This document shows positions 1-6,787 of a DNA stretch of 64,000 bases, in pieces. The first letter of the stretch is position 1, and every line of letters starts with the position of its first letter. This DNA comes from Hymenobacter monticola (GTDB lineage Bacteria; Bacteroidota; Bacteroidia; Cytophagales; Hymenobacteraceae). The notes under the pieces were generated by a model. The model was not told the DNA's origin, did no database searches, and saw only the letters and a program-made list of their open reading frames with translations. The stretch is from the NCBI RefSeq assembly GCF_022811645.1, contig NZ_CP094534.1, positions 4,774,001-4,838,000 on the forward strand. Direction: 5' to 3'. Both the position numbers and the translations under genes were made by a program.

Positions 1-643
1 ACCAGATGGTGTTGCCCAGGGCAAAAAACGAACGCACCAAGGCCGCTTCGCCGGTAAAGGGAGTCAGCGTGCTGGTTTGCGGAATGCGCGTCCAAGTCAC
101 ACCGCCGTTAGTAGTGCGTAGAATCTCGAAATAACCGTTGGTCGGGTCGCCCACGGCCACGCCTTCATTGGCATCGAACATGTGCACGAAGTCGAGGAAA
201 CCGCCATTGGCTGCCACAAATTGGGTATTGGTATTTGTGGTTTTGGTCCAGCTTTGGCCGCCCGTGGTGGTGCGCAGGATGTCGCCCCCGCCAGTTGAAC
301 CGTATTTCGCGGCCACGGCCGTAGTGGCCGAAACAGCAGATATGTTCGCCGTTTCGTAGGTAGCATTCTGCCCCGCGGCCGAGATGGCGTCAAAGTAGAA
401 TTCCGTACCGGTGGCGTTGTTGGTTGCGAAGAAATAGTTGGCAACACCGTTTGTAAGGTCTTCAGCCACCACCCACGACACGTTCGACGAAACGGTGTTC
501 ACATGCACGGTGCGATACCCGGGAGCAAACGAAGCGACGCTGGTCGTGTTCACCGGTACCCACGGGCCCAGGTTGACTGTCGGCTGCGCATAGGCGTTGC
601 TCACAGCTCCGAGCAAACCCAAGGAAAGTAGGAATTTCTTCAT
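1..643 (-). CDS. Secreted beta-propeller/YCF48-like protein, 5' part only
   Basis: The gene starts with ATG at 643 on the minus strand and runs off the left edge of the window, so only about 214 N-terminal residues are visible. It opens with a Sec signal peptide (MKKFLLSLGLLGAVSNAYAQ, cleavage probably after AYA). The mature part has two copies of an LRTTxGGxxW motif (RTTTGGQSW and RTTNGGVTW), separated by a segment with the sequence DANEGVAVGD. This is the pattern of Ycf48/BNR-like beta-propeller blades. In Bacteroidota such proteins often end in a type IX sorting domain, but that end lies outside the window. The substrate is unknown. Confidence 0.75.
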   Translation of the reverse strand, partial: MKKFLLSLGLLGAVSNAYAQPTVNLGPWVPVNTTSVASFAPGYRTVHVNTVSSNVSWVVAEDLTNGVANYFFATNNATGTEFYFDAISAAGQNATYETANISAVSATTAVAAKYGSTGGGDILRTTTGGQSWTKTTNTNTQFVAANGGFLDFVHMFDANEGVAVGDPTNGYFEILRTTNGGVTWTRIPQTSTLTPFTGEAALVRSFFALGNTIW

Positions 644-745
644 GGTTAAAAAAGGTAATTGGGGGTGGCTAAAAAGAAGGGGGGTGTAAAAGAAAGATGC
701 CTTTGGTCACAGCAGTCAGTTGGGTGTGCTAGCTGTGTTTGGGGC

Positions 746-753
746 CCAAGATA
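746..753 (-). promoter_or_regulatory. Possible -7 promoter box for the propeller gene
   Basis: On the minus strand this reads TATCTTGG, one mismatch from the Bacteroidota -7 consensus TAnnTTTG, about 100 nt upstream of the ATG at 643. The whole gap 644-950 has no convincing gene; two short overlapping frames there look like noise. Confidence 0.3.
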
Positions 754-915
754 CGGAAAACAGCCGATTCTCAGCGTGAGAAACGTTAGATTTAGCTTCG
801 GGGTTGTAGCCAGGCCTGCCATTCCGAATGCGACGATTGGCTTTTGTAATTTTGGTAACCAAGCTTTTCGTTAGTGGTCGATGCTTCGAATTGAAGCAAC
901 AAGCCATGCATGCAA

Positions 916-944
916 AAGCCCTTCCCTGAAGCAGGGAAGGGCTT
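916..944 (-). terminator. Rho-independent terminator after the tRNA cluster
   Basis: A perfect 13-bp stem (916-928 with 932-944) and a 3-nt loop lie 6 nt beyond the 3' end of tRNA-Arg. The minus strand reads TTTT directly after the stem, so it should end the minus-strand tRNA transcript. Confidence 0.8.
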
Positions 945-950
945 GAACAG

Positions 951-1024
951 TGGCCCCGTTTGGATTCGAACCAAAGACCGACTACTTAGAAGGTAGTTGC
1001 TCTATCCAGCTGAGCTACGGGGTC
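951..1024 (-). tRNA. tRNA-Arg (anticodon TCT)
   Basis: The minus strand folds as a cloverleaf: D-arm with TAGCTCAGCTGGATAGAGC, anticodon stem ACTAC/GTAGT around loop CTTCTAA (anticodon TCT), and a T-arm with TTCGAAT. The acceptor stem pairs except for one A-C at the second position. CCA is not encoded in full. It reads AGA codons. Confidence 0.92.
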
Positions 1025-1046
1025 GAAAACGGGGCGGGAAATAAAG

Positions 1047-1120
1047 TCGGGGTGGCAGGATTCGAACCTACGACCTCCTGCTCCCAAAGCAGGCGCGATA
1101 CCGGGCTACGCTACACCCCG
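1047..1120 (-). tRNA. tRNA-Pro (anticodon TGG)
   Basis: The minus strand gives CGGGGTG/CACCCCG acceptor pairing, anticodon stem CCTGC/GCAGG around loop TTTGGGA (anticodon TGG), and a TTCGAAT T-loop. It lies 22 nt upstream of tRNA-Arg on the same strand and is preceded by a hairpin with a T-run. Confidence 0.93.
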
Positions 1121-1198
1121 AAAAAAAATAATGTTGGGCTTAGAAAGCGTCCTACTGGGTGGAGCCCCAACGGGATGCTTTCGCAACCCAACATTATT
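1121..1198 (-). terminator. Hairpin plus T-run between tRNA-Ser and tRNA-Pro
   Basis: A perfect 12-bp inverted repeat (1127-1138 with 1187-1198) extends inward through a second, imperfect stem (GAAAGC with GCTTTC). On the minus strand it begins 2 nt after tRNA-Ser and is followed by a run of T residues just before tRNA-Pro. It looks like an intrinsic terminator or processing hairpin within the tRNA array. Confidence 0.65.
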
Positions 1199-1200
1199 AG

Positions 1201-1288
1201 TGGAGAAGGGGGGATTCGAACCCCCGGTAACCTTTAGAGCTACGGCAGTTTAGCAAACTACTGGTTTCAGCCACTCACCCACTTCTCC
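1201..1288 (-). tRNA. tRNA-Ser (anticodon GCT)
   Basis: An 88-nt class II tRNA on the minus strand with acceptor GGAGAAG/CTTCTCC, anticodon GCT in the loop TTTGCTAA, a long variable arm and a TTCGAAT T-loop. It is the first of the three tRNAs in the transcription direction and reads AGC/AGT codons. Confidence 0.93.
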
Positions 1289-1367
1289 GGCTGGTTTTCG
1301 CTTCCGTCCGAAGCGGGTGCAAATATACTAGCCGAACTGAATTGACCATGCCCTCATCGAAAAAAAA

Positions 1368-1375
1368 TATCTTTG
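1368..1375 (+). promoter_or_regulatory. -7 box TATCTTTG upstream of batB
   Basis: An exact match to the Bacteroidota TAnnTTTG element, 77 nt before the TTG start of the VWA gene. A TTG at 1342-1344 could serve as the -33 element. The box lies between divergent transcription units. Confidence 0.5.
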
Positions 1376-1452
1376 GGGCCCCGCTGTCACCAATTCGGGT
1401 TCGTGTTGTTGCTTTGGGGCAGGGCTGCCTTTCTGACTTTTAACTACTGCAT

Positions 1453-2421
1453 TTGCTAACCTGGGCTTATCCTGATTTTATTGCCGTGGGCGTCGCGCTG
1501 GCGCTGGCCTTGGCGCTGCTGGGCCGGCACTGGGCGCGCACGGGCCGGGCCGGCTGGGCACTGGGCAGCCGCGCCCGCCACCGCGGCTGGAAGCTGGCCC
1601 TGCGACTGGCGGCTGGTGTGGCCCTACTGGCGGCGGCCATGGGCCCCTCGCTGGGCGTGAGCCAGCGGCCGGTGCGCACGGCCGGCAAAGACGTGTGGCT
1701 GCTGGTGGACGTGTCGCGCTCGATGGACGCCCCCGACGTGACGCCCTCGCGCCTGCTGCGAGCCCAAGCCGAGCTGGAAGAACTGGTGGTCCAGTTTCCG
1801 GCCGACCGGCTGGGGCTGGTGGTGTTCGGGGCCGAAGCTAAGGTGCAATGCCCGCTGACCTATGACCAAGCGGCGGTGCAGGTGTTCATTCGAACATTGC
1901 GCACCAGCCTGCTGCCCGCCGGCCCCACCACCCTGCGCGAGCCGCTGGAATTGGTGCTAAAGCGCTTGGGCACCTCCCCGGCAGCCACGCCCCGAGCCAC
2001 GGCCCTGGTGCTGGTGAGCGACGGCGAGGACTTCGGCGAGAACCTGGAGCCGGTGCTGCGGGAGCTGGGCCGCACCGGCGCCCGCATCTACACCGTGGGC
2101 GTGGGCACGGCCAAAGGCGCCCGCATTCCCACCACGGCCGGGGGGTTTGTGCGCGACGGCAAGGGCCAAGTGGTGCAAACCCGACTGCGGGAAGCGACGC
2201 TCCTGCAGCTCGCGGCCCAGACGGGCGGGCAATACGTGGAACTGAACGACCAGCAAAACGGCTTCGCCCCCTTGCTCCGCCTGCTGCGCAACATGCCCGG
2301 CCTGGCCGAACAGGTGCGTACCGTGCCGGTGGCCGACAACCGCTACCGCTATGCTCTGGCGGCCGCGCTGCTGCTGCTGGCCCTGGATGTGGCCCTCACC
2401 GTAACCACCATACGGCTATGA
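1453..2421 (+). CDS. batB: VWA-domain membrane protein BatB-like
   Basis: A 322-residue inner-membrane protein of the Bat (Bacteroides aerotolerance) family. There are two hydrophobic segments near the N-terminus (about 8-23 and 47-64) and one at the C-terminus (about 300-318). Between them is a von Willebrand A domain whose MIDAS motif DVSRS is at residues 86-90, with the later GPTTL and VSDGED elements. The start is a TTG at 1453; no better in-frame ATG precedes it. The next gene overlaps by 4 nt, so the two are translationally coupled. In the family, Bat proteins act with a MoxR ATPase in envelope stress handling. Here the usual MoxR, DUF58 and BatA neighbours are absent, since the upstream DNA is tRNA genes. 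Confidence 0.8.
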   Translation: MLTWAYPDFIAVGVALALALALLGRHWARTGRAGWALGSRARHRGWKLALRLAAGVALLAAAMGPSLGVSQRPVRTAGKDVWLLVDVSRSMDAPDVTPSRLLRAQAELEELVVQFPADRLGLVVFGAEAKVQCPLTYDQAAVQVFIRTLRTSLLPAGPTTLREPLELVLKRLGTSPAATPRATALVLVSDGEDFGENLEPVLRELGRTGARIYTVGVGTAKGARIPTTAGGFVRDGKGQVVQTRLREATLLQLAAQTGGQYVELNDQQNGFAPLLRLLRNMPGLAEQVRTVPVADNRYRYALAAALLLLALDVALTVTTIRL

Positions 2422-3431
2422 AATATTGGGTATTGGCGGCATTGCTACTTAGTGGCCCCGGCTTGCAGTTGCTCACCCGCGTGCGCGACCGCAACGAGGC
2501 GGTGGCCACGGGCACCGCCGCTTACCGCCGGGGCGAAACCGCGCTGGCCGTGTACGCCTTCGAGAATGCGCTCAATGCCAAGGCCCGCCGCCCTGCCGAC
2601 CCCCGCCTGCTCCTGAACCTAGCCCACGCGCAAACCCGGGCGGGCATGCTGGTGCCCGCGCAGGCCACGTATGAGCGACTGCTTACGGGCTCGCCGGCCG
2701 CGCTGAGCAGCGTGGCGCGGCAGCAGTTGGCGGTGCAGGCCGCCCGGCAAGGCAAACTGGCCCAGGCAATTGGCTTGTTGCGCCAAGCATTGATACTGAA
2801 CCCAGGGAACGCGGGTGCCCGCTACGACTACGAAGTGCTAATCGAGTACCTGGGCAAGCGGCCGAACGCGCCGAAAATTCCGCCCCCGCCCACTCCTAAG
2901 GAAAAGAATGCGGCGGATGAAAAAGCAGCGCCCGAAAAAAACGGCACGGCCCAGAACCAACCCGCCGAGAAAGCCGGCACGGACCGCCAAGGCGAGGTGA
3001 ATGACTCGAAGCCCAGTCCGGTCCCACCCACGGGCCCACCGGACTCCCGACCCGACCCGGCCGGACAGCCCGACCAGCGCCAGCCCAGTGCTGCCCCTGC
3101 GAGCGCGGCCGCTGGCGGCCGCACCCTGGGCAACGGCACGCGGCAGCCTCTTCCTTCGGGCGAGGAGCCCGGGCAGCAGCGCGGCCTCGACCGCAGTGCA
3201 GGCGCCTCCTCCCCCACCGCAAATGGGCGCAGCAACCACCCCGGCACCGAGGCGGCCACGCCGGCCGACGTGCAGCTCCAAACCCAGCGCGAGCGCCTGC
3301 AAGCCATGAACCTGAGCCCGGCCCAGGCGCGCCAACTGCTGGAAACGTTGCGCGCACAGGAGCAACAGTACCTGCAGCAACTGGCGCGCCCACCGGCTCA
3401 AAAGCCCAACCCCAATAAGCCAACTTGGTAA
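2418..3431 (+). CDS. batC: TPR protein BatC-like
   Basis: A 337-residue protein with an N-terminal signal or anchor segment (about 1-20). TPR-like helices follow at about 30-145, in which pairs such as ALAVYAFENAL and GKLAQAIGLLRQALILNPGN are visible. A long low-complexity linker rich in Pro, Lys, Ala and Gly (about 150-280) comes next, then a helical Gln-rich tail. It overlaps the batB stop codon by ATGA. BatC proteins are small TPR partners of BatB, probably periplasmic or membrane-tethered. The composition of the linker suggests an extended spacer across the periplasm; that is inference. Confidence 0.7.
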   Translation: MKYWVLAALLLSGPGLQLLTRVRDRNEAVATGTAAYRRGETALAVYAFENALNAKARRPADPRLLLNLAHAQTRAGMLVPAQATYERLLTGSPAALSSVARQQLAVQAARQGKLAQAIGLLRQALILNPGNAGARYDYEVLIEYLGKRPNAPKIPPPPTPKEKNAADEKAAPEKNGTAQNQPAEKAGTDRQGEVNDSKPSPVPPTGPPDSRPDPAGQPDQRQPSAAPASAAAGGRTLGNGTRQPLPSGEEPGQQRGLDRSAGASSPTANGRSNHPGTEAATPADVQLQTQRERLQAMNLSPAQARQLLETLRAQEQQYLQQLARPPAQKPNPNKPTW

Positions 3432-3520
3432 TTTCAACCTGAAAACAAGCCCTTTAACTTGGTAACCAAAGCAGGCTAACGCCTGTTAGGCTGATTCCTC
3501 GCTGGGGGCCGGTAAATCCG

Positions 3521-3528
3521 TACTTTTG
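3521..3528 (+). promoter_or_regulatory. -7 box TACTTTTG upstream of the thiolase
   Basis: An exact TAnnTTTG match, 42 nt before the ATG at 3571. It lies downstream of batC, so the thiolase probably has its own promoter. Confidence 0.55.
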
Positions 3529-3570
3529 CGGCCAGATTCAACCTCCCACCCCACTTCAATTAACATCGGT

Positions 3571-4755
3571 ATGCAAACCAAAGAAGTTGTCATTATTTCC
3601 GCTGTCCGCACGCCCATCGGGTCGTTTGGCGGGGCGCTGGCGTCGTTGTCGGCCACTGAACTGGGCGGCATTGCGCTGAAAGGCGCCCTGGACAAGGCCG
3701 GCGTGGCGCCGTCGGAAGTTGAGCAGGTGATTATGGGCAACGTGATTTCGGCCAACCTGGGCCAGGCGCCCGCCCGCCAGGCCGCTAAAAAGGCCGGCCT
3801 GCCCGACACCGTGGAATGCACGACCGTGAATAAAGTATGCGCTTCGGGCTCGAAGGCCATCATGTTTGCCGCCCAGGCCATCATGCTGGGGCAAGCCGAT
3901 GTGATTCTGTCCGGCGGTATGGAGAGCATGAGCAACGTGCCCTATTACCTCGACAAAGCCCGTTTCGGCGCCAAGTACGGCCACGGGCAGATGATTGACG
4001 GGCTGGTGCGCGACGGCCTGTGGGACCCCTACCACGACTACGCCATGGGCAACGCGGCCGAAAACACGGCCAAGGAAATGGGCATCACCCGCGAACAGCA
4101 AGACGCTTTCGCCATCGAGAGCTACACGCGCAGCGCCGCTGCCGCCAAAGCCGGCAAGAAGAAGGACGAAATTGTGCCCGTGACCATTGAAAGCCGAGGC
4201 AAAACCACCGTTATCGAAGATGACGAGGAATACCTGAAGGTAGATTTCGCCAAAGTGCCCGGCCTGAAGCCCGCCTTCATCAAAGAAAACGGCACCGTGA
4301 CGGCCGCCAACGCCTCCACCCTGAACGACGGCGCCGCCGCCGTGCTGCTGATGAGCCGCGAGAAAGCCGACGCACTGGGCCTCACGCCCATCGGCCGCAT
4401 CCTGGGCTTTGCCGATGCCGAGCAGGCGCCGGAGTGGTTCACCACTTCGCCCGCGCTGGCCATTCCGAAAGCCCTGAAAAATGCCGGTAAGACGGCGGCT
4501 GACGTGGATTTCTACGAAATCAACGAAGCTTTCTCGGTGGTGAGCCTGGCCAACAACAAGCTGCTGAACCTGGAAGGCACCAAAGTGAACAAGTACGGCG
4601 GCGCCGTGAGCCTGGGCCACCCGCTGGGCGCTTCGGGCGCGCGCATCGTGACCACGCTGATGAACGTGCTCAAGAACGAGGGTGGCAAAATCGGGGTGAC
4701 GGGCATCTGCAACGGCGGCGGCGGCGCCAGCGCCATTGTGGTGGAGGCGCTGTAG
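3571..4755 (+). CDS. Acetyl-CoA C-acetyltransferase (thiolase)
   Basis: A 394-residue type II thiolase, the usual length for the family. The nucleophilic cysteine is C90 in NKVCASGSKA. The C-terminal signatures GHPLGASGAR (catalytic His) and GICNGGGGAS (second Cys) are intact. The start at ATG 3571 gives the standard N-terminus KEVVIISAVRTPIG; a longer frame to 3526 would run back to the promoter box. It condenses two acetyl-CoA to acetoacetyl-CoA or cleaves 3-ketoacyl-CoA, in the cytoplasm. No hydroxyacyl-CoA dehydrogenase or hydratase is adjacent, so the direction (beta-oxidation or acetoacetyl-CoA synthesis) cannot be told here. Confidence 0.93.
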   Translation: MQTKEVVIISAVRTPIGSFGGALASLSATELGGIALKGALDKAGVAPSEVEQVIMGNVISANLGQAPARQAAKKAGLPDTVECTTVNKVCASGSKAIMFAAQAIMLGQADVILSGGMESMSNVPYYLDKARFGAKYGHGQMIDGLVRDGLWDPYHDYAMGNAAENTAKEMGITREQQDAFAIESYTRSAAAAKAGKKKDEIVPVTIESRGKTTVIEDDEEYLKVDFAKVPGLKPAFIKENGTVTAANASTLNDGAAAVLLMSREKADALGLTPIGRILGFADAEQAPEWFTTSPALAIPKALKNAGKTAADVDFYEINEAFSVVSLANNKLLNLEGTKVNKYGGAVSLGHPLGASGARIVTTLMNVLKNEGGKIGVTGICNGGGGASAIVVEAL

Positions 4756-4781
4756 CGCGACGCTCGAACCGAAGTTTTAAG

Positions 4782-4816
4782 AGCCCCATCGATATTTCGG
4801 TGGGGCTTCTTTTTTT
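4782..4816 (+). terminator. Rho-independent terminator after the thiolase
   Basis: The stem AGCCCCA (4782-4788) pairs with TGGGGCT (4801-4807) and extends inward with a few more pairs. A T-run follows at 4810-4816. Confidence 0.8.
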
Positions 4817-4880
4817 GGCCCGAATTTTAAGAGCTTGCCATTCACTGCACGGAAATAGCATTTCCTGCGTTCTTGCGCCT

Positions 4881-6329
4881 ATGAAATACCTGGTTCCTGT
4901 TTTCTTTTTGCTGCTGGCGCTGCCCTCGCACGGGCAGCGGCTGCGGCGGTTTATCTCTTATTATGATTCGCTGAAAACCAACAAGCGCGAGGTGTACACG
5001 GCACTTGTGGCGGCCGATACGGTGCCGCAGGGCACCTACAAACGGTTTTACCGCAACGGCAAGCTGGAGCAACAAACCAGCTTCACCCAAGGCAAGCGCG
5101 ACTCGGCTTATGTGGAGTTTCACCCCACCGGCACCCGGCGGCTGGAGGCTACTTATAAGGACGGCATCCGGCAGGGTCCCTTCAAAACCTACTACAACGA
5201 CGGCCACGTGGCCCAGGCGGGCTTTTTTGAAAACGACGAGCCCACCGGCGAAATCACCTACTACCACCCCGACGGCTCGGTGAAGCTACGCACCACGCTG
5301 GTGAAGGGGCAGCCCAATGGCGCGCTGAAGGCGCTGTATCCGGATGGGAAAACGCAGGCCGAAATCAGCTACGTAGACGGCCAGCCGAACGGCGCGGTGA
5401 AGTTTTACTACCCCAACGGCGTGGTGCAGAGCGAGGGCAGCTTCACGAAAGGCTTGTTGTCGGGCCCGTATAAAACGTATTACCCCAACAGCCAGATTGA
5501 GGTGGAAGTGCTGGCCGACAAAAACGGCCGCGGCCGATACCGCAGCTACTACATGAGCGGCAAGCTGCAAACCGAGAGCACCTACGCCCCGGCCCCGCTG
5601 CAGCAGCGCGCGGTGAAAAACCCGCTGGGCGACGACCTGACCAAGCGCGCCGCCCCGGTGAGCGGCACCGCCAACCTCGACGGGCCGGCCACCAGCTACT
5701 ACGAGAGCGGGCAGGTGAAATCGAAGCTTACCTACAAGAACGGCATCCCTACCGGCCACGGCCTCGAATACTTCGAAAACGGCCACCTGCGCGAGGAAAC
5801 TGACTACGGCAACGGTGGCAAAGACCGCAAAATCACGCGCTACCAGGACCTGGCCGGGCAAGTAAAACAGGCTGAAGAACAGTTTAAGAACAACCGCCCG
5901 GCCGGTACCTGGCGCGAGTTTTATCCCGACGGCAAGACGCCCCGCAAGGTGGAAACCTATGGCCCCCAGGGCAAGCTGGTGGGCGAGCGCCTCACCTACT
6001 TCGAGAACGGCACGGTGCAGAGCCGGCAGCCCTACCTAAACGGCTTCATGGCCGGGGTGGCGCAGGAATATTTTCCCTCGGGCAAGGTGCGCAAGGAAAC
6101 CACCTACGTGCGCAGCCAGATTCAGGGCCCTTTTAAGGAGTACCGGGAAGATGGCACGCTGGCCGTGAATGGCCTCTACCGCAACAGCAAGCAGAGCGGC
6201 GTGTGGACCTATTACAAGGAAGACGGCACCACCGTTGACCGCACCGTGACTTACCGCAACGGCGTGCTGGTGGCCGACCCGGTGCACCAGCCCAAGCCAA
6301 AACCCAAGGCGCCGGTGAAGCGGCGGTAG
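4881..6329 (+). CDS. Secreted YwqK-family MORN-like repeat protein
   Basis: A 482-residue exported protein with a signal peptide (about 1-18, ending SHGQ). The rest is a run of about fifteen repeats of roughly 23 residues with the pattern GxxxxYYxxGxxxxExxYxxGxxxGxxxxYYPDG, as in NGAVKFYYPNGVVQSEGSF. This is the MORN-variant repeat of the YwqK/toxin-antitoxin-like group common in Bacteroidota. ATG 4881 was chosen because it precedes the signal peptide directly. The function is unknown; such repeats form an elongated beta sheet. The C-terminus is Lys/Pro-rich. The gene stands alone between two terminators. Confidence 0.8.
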   Translation: MKYLVPVFFLLLALPSHGQRLRRFISYYDSLKTNKREVYTALVAADTVPQGTYKRFYRNGKLEQQTSFTQGKRDSAYVEFHPTGTRRLEATYKDGIRQGPFKTYYNDGHVAQAGFFENDEPTGEITYYHPDGSVKLRTTLVKGQPNGALKALYPDGKTQAEISYVDGQPNGAVKFYYPNGVVQSEGSFTKGLLSGPYKTYYPNSQIEVEVLADKNGRGRYRSYYMSGKLQTESTYAPAPLQQRAVKNPLGDDLTKRAAPVSGTANLDGPATSYYESGQVKSKLTYKNGIPTGHGLEYFENGHLREETDYGNGGKDRKITRYQDLAGQVKQAEEQFKNNRPAGTWREFYPDGKTPRKVETYGPQGKLVGERLTYFENGTVQSRQPYLNGFMAGVAQEYFPSGKVRKETTYVRSQIQGPFKEYREDGTLAVNGLYRNSKQSGVWTYYKEDGTTVDRTVTYRNGVLVADPVHQPKPKPKAPVKRR

Positions 6330-6352
6330 CCCGCAAAAGTCTCCTGATTTGT

Positions 6353-6384
6353 AAAAGCCCCGGCCGGTTGGCCGGGGCTTTTTT
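6353..6384 (+). terminator. Strong terminator after the MORN-repeat gene
   Basis: A perfect 13-bp stem (6353-6365 with 6370-6382), a GGTT loop and a continued T-run. Confidence 0.9.
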
Positions 6385-6578
6385 GTGACCGATGGAAAAG
6401 TTTAGCCCATGGGCAACCCCACTATTGGCGCTTGCATCTATTAGCCGAACGCCACGCTCAGCCACTAATCCGCTTTCGAGTTCTCGCGCCCGCTTCAGGC
6501 CATAAAAATTTCTCCTTGTTAATCAATGGGTAATAAAATCAAAAGCTAAGCTTAAGGCAAATTATTTGAAACAGTACC

Positions 6579-6608
6579 TTGCTTTACAAAGTACCTGTTT
6601 TACATTTG
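6579..6608 (+). promoter_or_regulatory. Bacteroidota promoter for the TonB-dependent receptor
   Basis: TTG at 6579-6581, a 19-nt spacer and TACATTTG at 6601-6608 match the -33/-7 consensus in sequence and spacing. The surrounding 6520-6610 is markedly AT-rich. It would leave an untranslated leader of about 170 nt before the ATG at 6788. The gap 6385-6787 holds no other supported feature. Confidence 0.65.
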
Positions 6609-6787
6609 TTCCATACAACACCAAGTAGCTGCTGTTAGCGTGTACCAAAGACGGCCCGCTACTGCCCGGTTTCCTCCCACTCACCGGGATTAACGGGCGA
6701 CCAAGCTTCTCTCCTCCGCAGCGGAACCGCGGCCGCTGCCCGACCTGAGTTAGCCCCCTCGCCTACCCAATTCTCTTTTTCTGCATC

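Noticed and set aside
659..907. Short open frames on both strands between the propeller gene and tRNA-Arg
   Set aside because: They overlap one another, lack any domain and cover the probable promoter region.
1127..1198. Hairpin between tRNA-Ser and tRNA-Pro considered as a mobile-element end or attachment site
   Set aside because: No integrase or direct repeat of a tRNA 3' end is present. The T-run fits a terminator or processing hairpin.
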